From the NCBI GenBank assembly GCA_002733805.1, contig NVXG01000010.1, forward strand, positions 1 through 40,798: DNA of 40,798 bases, in the 5' to 3' direction. Shown here in pieces: positions 1 to 7,482 of this stretch. The notes beneath the pieces are model-generated. The model was not told the origin of the DNA. It made no database searches and saw only the letters and a list, made by a program, of their open reading frames with translations. The stretch is from Robiginitomaculum sp. (GTDB taxonomy: Bacteria > Pseudomonadota > Alphaproteobacteria > Caulobacterales > Maricaulaceae). Every line of letters starts with the position of its first letter. Positions within the stretch are counted from its first letter, which is position 1. Both the position numbers and the translations under genes were made by a program.

Positions 1-11
1 GTTGAAGCAGC

Positions 12-358
12 GTGATCGGTCCTGGCACTGGGGTTCGGGTGTATCTGGCCTGCGGCGTGACGGATATGCGTAAGGGGATTGCTGGCCTGACGGCATTGAC
101 CCAAGAAGTGTTGCGTCAGAAGCGTGCCAGTGGTGCGGTCTTTGCGTTCCGGGGCGTCGCGGGGATCGGGTCAAGTTGCTTTATTGGGATGGTCAGGGGT
201 TTTGCCTCTATTACAAGGTGCTTGAGCGGGGGCGGTTTCCTTGGCCGACGGCGACAGAAGGTGCCGCGCGACTGACCTCCGCGCAACTGGCAATGTTGTG
301 GGAAGGTATGGATTGGCGCAGACCAGATTGGGGCGCACCGCCGGCTCGTGTTGGGTGA
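12..358 (+). pseudogene. tnpB: IS66 Orf2 (TnpB) pseudogene, frameshifted
   Basis: TnpB is an accessory protein of IS66 elements, normally about 115 residues. The first part reads from a GTG at 12 and contains the family segment VYLACGVTDMRKG. The second part reads in another frame from about 170 to 358 and contains the LYWDGQGFCLYYK-like segment and the ending PARVG. A frame change at about 155-175 separates them, so no intact product is made. Both halves are recognisable and adjacent, so this is a recent disruption, not a fragmentary match. Confidence 0.85.
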
Positions 359-420
359 ATCATCTAACTGATTAGCGTTGTTTTTATAGCGCATATACCC
401 TTGCTATGGTATGTTTACGC

Positions 421-2101
421 ATGACCATTGATGCGCAAAACCTCCCCAACGACCCCGCCGTTTTGAAGGCGATGATTGCTGCTTTGCAGGTGGAGAACGC
501 CAAGATGGCAGTCACGCTGCGGGTCCATGATCAGTTGGTCCAAGCCCTTGGCCTGCGGATTGCCAAGTTGCAGAAACTGGCCTTTGGTAAATCATCGGAA
601 AAGGTTGAGCGCGAGATCCCCTCTCGGAACATTGCTTCGCAATACCCTGCCGGGCAGTGGAACAGTTAGAACTGGCGCTGGAAGATCTGCGGGTTGCGGT
701 GGCCGAGGAAGATGACGCGCCCATCGACGAAGGGCGAAATGAACCGTCGCCAGAGAAGCCTTCTGCGCCCGTTTTGCGCCGCCGCCCGCATGTCTCGGAT
801 GCGTCCCCGCGCGCTTGATCCCGGCACCTGCGGCCCTGACTGCACCTCTCGGTGATGCAAGGGCATCACCTGCCGTTCAGTGGGCGGCGGTTTACGTGTC
901 GCGCCAAAGGCGCGGATGTTCAGACACGCACCTTTGGTGCTATGGGCGAGGATGTCAGCGAACTGCTTGATATGATCGCCGCGCAGATGAAGATAATCCA
1001 CTGCCCGATAGTCGATTGTTTGCAATCGATGAAAGGGGAGATCGCTCGCATCAAGAAATCCTGTCGCCGCTGTGAGAAGATGGTGCAAGAGCCCGCACCG
1101 AGCCGCCCGCAGCATGGCGGGACCAAACCTGCTGGCCCACATTTTGGTCTCCAAATTTGATGACCACCTTCGCCTTTATCGCCAACACGAGATCTTCGCG
1201 CGCATGGGCGCAGACATTCCCGAAAGCACGCTTGTTGGTTGGTGTGGGCGCGCCAAGGGGCTTGGCAAAGGCGTCAGGCAAGGCCGGATCTGGGCCTATG
1301 TGCGCGATCCATTGGCTGGCAAGGTATGTCTACATACCTGAGAAGCAGCGGCCTTGGGCGGGGTCATCTCCACCCGGTGCTGTCTATCGGTTCGCACCAA
1401 ACTGGAAGGAAGAGCATGTCCTGAGCCATCTGGCCGAGGCACGCGGCATCCTTCAGGCGGACGGTTACAAAGGCTACGCTAAACTCTACCAGCCTGAACC
1501 CGATGGTGAGCCGCGTTTGCGCGAAGCGGCCTGTTGGGCGCATCTGCGGCGCGACTTCCACGGCTTTTGGGTGTCGACCAAGTCCGAGATCGCCCGCGAG
1601 GCGCTCGACCGGATCGGCAAGCACTACGACAGTGAGCGTGACATTAACGGTCAAGCCGCGAACGTTCGCCATGCTGCGCGTCAAAAACTGAGCCAGCCAA
1701 AGGTCTCGGCCTTCTTTGCCTGGTCCGAACAACAGCTCTTGCGCATTCCAGGCAAGAGTAATCTGGCCAAGGCCTTCCGCTATGGCCTCAATCGGCAAGA
1801 GGCCTTCAGCCTGTTCCTCACTGACGGCCGTGTGGCCATCGACAACAATCCCGCCGAGCGCGCCCTGCCTCCGATTGGAATTGGACGCAAGAATTGGCTT
1901 TTTGCAGGGGCAGACACCGGTGCTGAGACACTCGCTCGCGCCATGACCGTCATTGAAACCGCCAAGCTGAACGGCCTCGATCCGCAGGCCTATCTTGCCG
2001 ACGTCCTCGACCGCATCCATGATCACAAGATCAACCGCTTGGACGAACTGCTGCCGTGGAACTGGGCCCCGACAAAAGCCGCCTCAGGTCAGGCAGTTTG
2101 A
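421..2101 (+). pseudogene. tnpC: IS66 transposase (TnpC) pseudogene, frameshifted and internally deleted
   Basis: The N-terminal leucine-zipper-like part (from ATG 421, ending with FGKSSEK) lies in one frame to about 640. The middle with GEDVSELLDMIAAQ and KKSCRRCEKMVQEPAPSRP lies in a second frame. The stretch HEIFARMGADIPESTLVGWCGRA lies in a third. The C-terminal DDE part (ILQADGYKGYAKLY, ACWAHLRRDFH, IDNNPAERALPPIGIGRKNWLF) reads from about 1340 to 2101. After WCGRA the text jumps directly to KGLGKGV, so the region that normally carries the first catalytic aspartate of the DDE triad is missing. The protein must be inactive. Confidence 0.88.
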
Positions 2102-2397
2102 TGGGAAGAAATACCAGCATCTGCGTGATAGATTATGGCGCCAAACAGATTGGCGAGAACCTCGAGTTGCTCGAAGAAATCGCCGGAAACTCCGACAACA
2201 TTGACTATGGCGAAATGATCGATATCGTCACCGGACCCGACCAGGCCATCACCGCGTTTACCCGCAGAGGCATCGAAAACCTGCAGGAGTTCCTCGCCGA
2301 TGTCCGTACCTGGCAGGGCGGCATGCGCCAGTTCCTCATCGAACAAAATTGCGATCCCGCAAGGATCGAGCGCATCATGGCAAACAAACCGCGGTAA
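2101..2397 (+). CDS. Small hypothetical protein coupled to the tnpC remnant
   Basis: This is a 98-residue ORF whose ATG overlaps the tnpC stop (TGATG). It is acidic, with no signal peptide or membrane segment, and is predicted to be mainly helical. I do not recognise the family. The one-base overlap with tnpC suggests it is either an IS66 passenger/accessory ORF or a host gene fused to the IS end by insertion. An 8-bp inverted repeat (GCGGTAAC 2391-2398, GTTACCGC 2408-2415) spans the stop codon and could be a weak hairpin. Whether it is expressed is unknown. Confidence 0.5.
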   Translation: MGRNTSICVIDYGAKQIGENLELLEEIAGNSDNIDYGEMIDIVTGPDQAITAFTRRGIENLQEFLADVRTWQGGMRQFLIEQNCDPARIERIMANKPR

Positions 2398-2601
2398 CAA
2401 CCGGGCGGTTACCGCAAACCTTGCAATCATTGTATTTGAGTTTGGCAAGATGGCCTTGGAACGCGGCAATTTTATCGGCAACCGACCGGGTCTCATCTTG
2501 GCCGCACTCAGCGCGAGCCGCCATGGCGCCATGCTTTTTTTGATGCTGTGAAGCGCGGCTGACATCTCGTTCTGTGTCTTGGCCGATACGCCGGTCAAAC
2601 C
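2398..2601. other. Non-coding gap between the IS66 remnant and the NRPS operon
   Basis: About 200 bases with no gene I can support. A short reading frame exists on the minus strand (2375-2605), but it has no recognisable motif or convincing ribosome-binding site. This gap probably contains the right end of the IS remnant and the 3' untranslated end of the NRPS operon. Confidence 0.4.
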
Positions 2602-3723
2602 TCATGAATTCCGCTGCATTTTGGCGATAATCTGGCGTTGGATATCAGAGGTGCCGCCATAGATTATACTGCCGACAGCATCTGGCAGATCCGTATTGAC
2701 ATAAGCGCCCAGCATCATGGACTTGGCGGCAAAGGTGCGGGCTGCATCAACGCTATTGGCCAAAAAACTTTCTGAAATATGCAGCTTGGTCAGCGCGGCA
2801 AGCGTGGGGTCATTCTCACCATTGTCAGACGCCCAAGCCGCCTTTTGCAACATCAACAGACTGGTCTCATAACGTAGCCGCATATCGGCCAGGCGGTTGC
2901 TGACCGACTGGTTTGCGTCGATTGGCGCGCCAAATACCTGACGGTCGCGGCCATAGGCGATGCAATCTTCAAGTTGACGTTTCATGGCACCAACATGGGT
3001 GGCCAGAATGAACCGACGTTCCCAATCGAGCGAGGCAATAAAGATGCTCTGACCACCGCCTTCAGGGCCAAGGCGCGTGCTTTTATCTATGCGGCATTCT
3101 TTAAATGTAAGGGTGCCAAAGGGCAGCGTATCTGAACCTGCTTTGGCTTTGTGGCTCCCACGGGTCAGCCCAACCGTGTCTGCATCTATCAAAAAGGCAC
3201 TGATGCCCCAAGCGCCATGGTCGGGGTTGGTTTTGGCGAAGACGAAAGCCAGATCGCAGGCCGGGGCCATCCCGATCCACTCTTTCGAACCGGTGAGGAT
3301 ATAGGCATCACCGTCGGCGATTGCCGATGTTTGCAAGCCCATAGCATCTGAGCCTGAACCGGCTTCTGTAACGCCGTGGGCGCACAATATTTCGCCCCCT
3401 ATGAGCGCTGGTAAAAGGCTATTTTTTTGCCCTTCAGAGCCGAAGGACAATATTGGCATCTGCATTGACCAAAGCTGGGCGCTTAGCCCAAGTGCCAAGC
3501 CGTTATCGGGGCAGCCGCGGCCAAATTCGTGCAATATGTGTATTGCCGTTTGGCAATCATATCCGGCACCGCCATAGCGCGCGGGCATCGTCAGGCCAAG
3601 CATGCCGTGGTCGGCGCAGGCTTGCCAAAGTTTGCGCCAATCTGCGGTTAGGTCTAGGCCTTTGGCAAAGGCATAAGTGGCGGCACCAAGCTCTTGGGTA
3701 GCCGGGGGTAGGCTAAAATCCAT
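2602..3723 (-). CDS. Acyl-CoA dehydrogenase family enzyme, probable prolyl-S-PCP dehydrogenase
   Basis: This is a 373-residue flavoprotein of the acyl-CoA dehydrogenase fold. An N-terminal helical part runs to about residue 110. A middle beta domain with the FAD-binding segment THGVTEAGSGSD-type (here AHGVTEAGSGSDA) follows, then the C-terminal helical domain ending YGGTSDIQRQ. In pyrrole-forming clusters such enzymes (PltE/RedW type) oxidise prolyl-S-carrier to pyrrolyl-S-carrier. Here the gene is last in an operon with a stand-alone A domain and a free carrier protein, exactly that set. The ATG overlaps the NRPS-2 stop (TAATG), so translation is coupled. The position before GGTS, which is the catalytic Glu (YEG) in many family members, is Gly here, so the base must sit elsewhere. 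It could instead act on the finished peptide. Confidence 0.8.
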   Translation of the reverse strand: MDFSLPPATQELGAATYAFAKGLDLTADWRKLWQACADHGMLGLTMPARYGGAGYDCQTAIHILHEFGRGCPDNGLALGLSAQLWSMQMPILSFGSEGQKNSLLPALIGGEILCAHGVTEAGSGSDAMGLQTSAIADGDAYILTGSKEWIGMAPACDLAFVFAKTNPDHGAWGISAFLIDADTVGLTRGSHKAKAGSDTLPFGTLTFKECRIDKSTRLGPEGGGQSIFIASLDWERRFILATHVGAMKRQLEDCIAYGRDRQVFGAPIDANQSVSNRLADMRLRYETSLLMLQKAAWASDNGENDPTLAALTKLHISESFLANSVDAARTFAAKSMMLGAYVNTDLPDAVGSIIYGGTSDIQRQIIAKMQRNS

Positions 3724-6700
3724 TACGTCTCATCCGCGTTAAGAACGACAGCCAAAGCACTTGTCCATGCCAAAAGAGCGTCAGGGTTTCGTTGGAGGTC
3801 GAGATGTTCGTAAGCCAAGGTTTGCGCCTGCATCTGTGGCAGTGCTGCGCTCAGCCAACCGGCTTCTGCCAGCTTGTCAACCGTGCCACGTGTCATCGCC
3901 ACATCAACCGGGCCGGGGTAGATTGGCGGCTGATATTGCGACAACAGCTTGCGGTAAGCGTTGCCAATATAGGCCCGGCGCGCCTTGCCCGCATCATCAT
4001 TAATGCTGCGGGCGGTTTTGTAATAGGTCATCAGCACCTGCCCGGCCGCATAATGCGCAAAACGGCGCAAATGGTCGACGCTGTCTTCGGCGGTGGTGCC
4101 TTTTGGCTTGCGCAACGCATAAGACGGGTCGAGCAGAAACAGGGTGCTGACGGTTTCGCCGGATATGCGCAGCTGATGCGCCATTTCGAGGGCGATAATC
4201 GCGCCGAGGGAGAAGCCGCCAAGATGGTAAGGCCCGGTTGGCTTGAGCACCTTGAGCCGGGTAACGGCGTTTGTCGCCAAGTCTTCAATTCGGTCGCTTG
4301 TTGAGATTTCTCCGGCAATATAATGCGAGAACAAGAAGGCCAGTGGGCGAGCGCTCCCCAGCGCCCGGTTGAGATAAGAATGCATTTTCAGGCTGCCATG
4401 TACCATGAAAAACAACGGCTTATCCCCCGTCTCATGGGTCAGCACGATGGTGTTGTCGCCGCTGGTCGAAATACTGGTTTCGGCGAGGTCGTGAATGTGG
4501 GCTGCGAGATCTGCAAGCACTGGATATTCAAACACTTCATGCGGGGCGAGGCCAAGGCCCGCCTCCTCAGCCTTTAGCCCCAATGCGATGGTTTTGAGAC
4601 TGTCACCGCCCAGCTCAAAAAAGTTATCGTTGCGCGAAATATCTGTGTGGCCAAGCAGCTCCGCCCAGATACCAGCCAAGGTTTTTTCGGCAAAACTTTG
4701 CGGAGGGGCACGCGGCACGGAAACGGCGGGTTGAAGCGATAACAACGCGCTGGTGTCGATCTTTCCATTTGGCAAATGTGGGACAGTATCGACCATGATA
4801 ATGCTGGCCGGGATCATATAGCCGGGTAAATATTTGGCCAGCTGGCGCCGGGCTAATGCCGGGTCAACCGCTCCGACGACAAAACCGCAAAGCGCGTTTT
4901 GTTTGACAAGCACCACGGTGTCAGCACCGGTGACTTGGCTTAATGCGCCCTCTACTTCTGACAGCTCAATCCGGTGGCCTCTGATCTTCACCTGCGCATC
5001 GGTGCGGCCCTGAAAAACCACCTGACCATCGGCGTTAACATATCCCATATCGCCGGTCTTGTAGTGACCCTGCGCCAAGCCCGGTTTGTCTTGCCAATAG
5101 CCCAGGGCCACGCCGGGGCCGCGGACCACAATCTCGCCGCTGGCGCCGTTGGGTAAGGGGCAGCCGTCGGGGTCGCAAATGGAAAGAGACGTGCCATTTG
5201 GCGGCGTGCCTATGGGGGTGTCGAGGTTTGGGTTGTGATCGGTGATATCAGCCGCTGCGCACCAGACCGTGGCTTCGGTCGGTCCGTATTCGTTGAACAA
5301 TCGCACATGCGGCAGCTGGTTTTTATGCGCGGCTACAAGCGCCGGTGGCACCGCTTCGCCAGCGACAATGACAACTGACAAATTGGTTATTTGCTCGAAA
5401 ATGAGCGTTGGCAGAATGGTTTGGTACAGGGCGGGCAGGCAAAGGAAATGGCTGGTCTTGGTGTCAACAATCTGCTGTTTTAGCGCGGCCAAATCTTGTT
5501 CTAAACGTGGTGCCGACACCACCAGCAAGCCGCCATGGGCCAGGGTCCAATAGATGCCGGCGACTGAACTGTCGAAGGCAAAAGATGAAAGCAGCAGAAA
5601 CGAGCTGGGTGGCTGTGGATAGGCATCGGCCCGCGCGGCGGTTGCATAACAAAGGTTGCCGTGGCTGATCATCACGCCTTTTGGCCCGCCCGAAGAGCCT
5701 GATGTGAAGATCACATAAGCAAGGTCACCGGGCTCTATGCTGACGGATGTAAGCGCTGGGGCCGGGCCATCTGGCTCATCAAGGTAGAACAGCTTGGCTT
5801 GGCTGGCCGGCAGCCGCGCACTGGCAATGATAGTGGTGATAATAGCGCGCGGGGCAATGGCTTGCAAAATATGCGCCAGCCGGGCGGGCGGATAGTCAAG
5901 ATCAAGCGGGGTATAGGCAGCGCCGGTGCGCAAGATTGCCAACATGGCAACGACGACATCGGCGCCGCGCTCAAGCGCGATTGGCACGACATCACCCTTG
6001 CCGATCCCGGCGGCTTGTAGGCGGGCGGCAATGTCGGCCGAGGCGCGCTCCAAGGCGGCATAGTTTAGCCTGCCGCTGTCTTGCGACATTACCGCATCGG
6101 CGGCGGGGTTGGATTGTGCATGGGCGAGGATGGTCTCATGCACTGGCTCAAACTCGGCAATAGCTGGGGCGGCTACGGCTGTGGACCAACTTGCAGTTGT
6201 GAGGTCAGCGATTGTGCCCAAACCCCCGGTAACTGTCTCCAACAGTTTGTTAAAATCGCTCAGCATCTCGCCGACGATTGGCAGGGTTAGGGCATTGGGG
6301 TCGTAGATAGCTTCAAAATGTAGCCTGTCGCGCGGTGTCACAAGCACGGCCAAAGGGAAGGTGCTGGCATCAGTTGCGCGCATATTGGTAAAACGGATAG
6401 GGCCGGTTTGGGCGCCGCCATTTGGCGTGTCTTCAATCACAAAGAGGGTTTCAAACAGCTGCGTCTCGCGGCCCAAAGGCGCGGCATCCCGCACATCTGA
6501 CAAGGCCGAGAACTGATGGCTGCGCAGATGGCGCGCGTCTGCTTCGGCACGGCTCAGATAGGTTTCCCATGTTGTTGCTGGGTCAACATGTAAGCGGATA
6601 GGCAGAGTGGTGATAAACGCCCCGGCGGCGCGCTCAATGCCCGCAATATCGGCTGGGCGGCCAGCATATGTTTGGCCAAATATCACATCATCACTGGCGC

Positions 6701-7481
6701 TATAGCGGCGCAGCACAAGCGCCCATGCGCTGGTCAGAAGCGTGGTCAGCGTGACCCGTTGCGCCCGCGCATAGGCTCTGAGTCCGTGAAGATTTGGCCC
6801 ATCAGTATGACAACGCCGGTGCATTTGTGGACCGTCACTTTCACCGATACGCAGGTTAATACTGGTTGGTCCGCCAAGGCCGCTGAGATATTGCGCCCAA
6901 AATGACCGCTCCGCCGATTTGTCACGGGCTTTTTGCCAAACCAGATAGTCTTTGAACTGCGCGGGCTGAGGCACTGTGCCACCGGCCAGATGGATGGCCA
7001 AATCCTGCATCACCACACCCGTTGACCAGCCGTCACTGATCATATGGTGCATTGCCCAGATCAAATGGTGGCGTGTCGGGTTTTGGCGCAGCAGCGTCAC
7101 CCGCATCAGCGGTGCTGCGGTCAGATCAAAAGCCCGCGCCCGTTCGGCTTCGGCCAAAGCTGAGCACTTGGCCTTAAACCCGGCTGCGGTTTGGTCAGTG
7201 AGATCAACAACGTTAAACGGCAAGTCTATATTTTGGCGGATCACCTGAAGCGGCTGAGCCACTTCTTTCCAGATGAAACAGGCACGAAAAGCATCACGGG
7301 CTTGGACCGCTGCCACTATAGCCGCTTTTAGAGCATCGGGCTCTAATGCGCCGTCAATATCAGCGCTGACAATTGCGACATAAGTGCCGGGCGGGGCCTT
7401 ATGTTTGATGGTCTCAAATAGCATGCCCAATTGGGTGTCTGAGAGTGGTAATATATCGGCGACATTGTCGAGCGCGCCCAT
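3723..7481 (-). CDS. Nonribosomal peptide synthetase, C-A-PCP-TE (terminal module)
   Basis: This is a 1252-residue release module. The start is placed at ATG 7481, one base after the stop of NRPS-1, because an upstream in-frame ATG (7532) lies inside that gene and a G-rich Shine-Dalgarno-like stretch precedes 7481. Domains: condensation about 5-430 with active-site HHMISDG near residue 145; adenylation about 445-930 with FTSGSSGGPKG, NEYGPTE and a GRTDAQVKIRGHR core; carrier protein with GGDSL (pantetheine Ser about 961); thioesterase about 1030-1252 with GFSLG (Ser about 1091), a following Asp (LDPSY) and His (YEHLD). The ten specificity positions read approximately D-S-A-C-I-A-E-V-W-K, which matches no substrate I know. 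It should add the last residue and free the product. No epimerisation or methylation domain is present. Confidence 0.92.
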   Translation of the reverse strand: MGALDNVADILPLSDTQLGMLFETIKHKAPPGTYVAIVSADIDGALEPDALKAAIVAAVQARDAFRACFIWKEVAQPLQVIRQNIDLPFNVVDLTDQTAAGFKAKCSALAEAERARAFDLTAAPLMRVTLLRQNPTRHHLIWAMHHMISDGWSTGVVMQDLAIHLAGGTVPQPAQFKDYLVWQKARDKSAERSFWAQYLSGLGGPTSINLRIGESDGPQMHRRCHTDGPNLHGLRAYARAQRVTLTTLLTSAWALVLRRYSASDDVIFGQTYAGRPADIAGIERAAGAFITTLPIRLHVDPATTWETYLSRAEADARHLRSHQFSALSDVRDAAPLGRETQLFETLFVIEDTPNGGAQTGPIRFTNMRATDASTFPLAVLVTPRDRLHFEAIYDPNALTLPIVGEMLSDFNKLLETVTGGLGTIADLTTASWSTAVAAPAIAEFEPVHETILAHAQSNPAADAVMSQDSGRLNYAALERASADIAARLQAAGIGKGDVVPIALERGADVVVAMLAILRTGAAYTPLDLDYPPARLAHILQAIAPRAIITTIIASARLPASQAKLFYLDEPDGPAPALTSVSIEPGDLAYVIFTSGSSGGPKGVMISHGNLCYATAARADAYPQPPSSFLLLSSFAFDSSVAGIYWTLAHGGLLVVSAPRLEQDLAALKQQIVDTKTSHFLCLPALYQTILPTLIFEQITNLSVVIVAGEAVPPALVAAHKNQLPHVRLFNEYGPTEATVWCAAADITDHNPNLDTPIGTPPNGTSLSICDPDGCPLPNGASGEIVVRGPGVALGYWQDKPGLAQGHYKTGDMGYVNADGQVVFQGRTDAQVKIRGHRIELSEVEGALSQVTGADTVVLVKQNALCGFVVGAVDPALARRQLAKYLPGYMIPASIIMVDTVPHLPNGKIDTSALLSLQPAVSVPRAPPQSFAEKTLAGIWAELLGHTDISRNDNFFELGGDSLKTIALGLKAEEAGLGLAPHEVFEYPVLADLAAHIHDLAETSISTSGDNTIVLTHETGDKPLFFMVHGSLKMHSYLNRALGSARPLAFLFSHYIAGEISTSDRIEDLATNAVTRLKVLKPTGPYHLGGFSLGAIIALEMAHQLRISGETVSTLFLLDPSYALRKPKGTTAEDSVDHLRRFAHYAAGQVLMTYYKTARSINDDAGKARRAYIGNAYRKLLSQYQPPIYPGPVDVAMTRGTVDKLAEAGWLSAALPQMQAQTLAYEHLDLQRNPDALLAWTSALAVVLNADET

Positions 7482-7482
7482 A

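Larger units (their letters stand above)
1..2101 (+). mobile_element. Decayed IS66-family insertion sequence (left end outside the window)
   Basis: The segment carries the two conserved IS66-family genes, tnpB (Orf2) and tnpC (DDE transposase), in their usual order and orientation. Both are broken by frame changes, and tnpC also has an internal deletion. The left terminal repeat would lie before base 1. I could not recognise a matching right terminal repeat after tnpC, so the right boundary is uncertain and may lie beyond the small ORF at 2101-2397. The element cannot transpose by itself. It sits just beyond the 3' end of the NRPS operon, consistent with past mobile-element activity at the cluster edge. 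Confidence 0.85.

Noticed and set aside
2375..2605. 76-residue minus-strand frame in the gap after the IS66 remnant
   Set aside because: No recognisable motif, no ribosome-binding site, and it overlaps both the preceding ORF and the end of the dehydrogenase gene region; treated as chance or IS-derived.
5735..6163. Long antisense frames over the NRPS genes (for example 5735-6061, 5936-6163)
   Set aside because: Shadows of G+C-rich NRPS coding sequence with no domain content.
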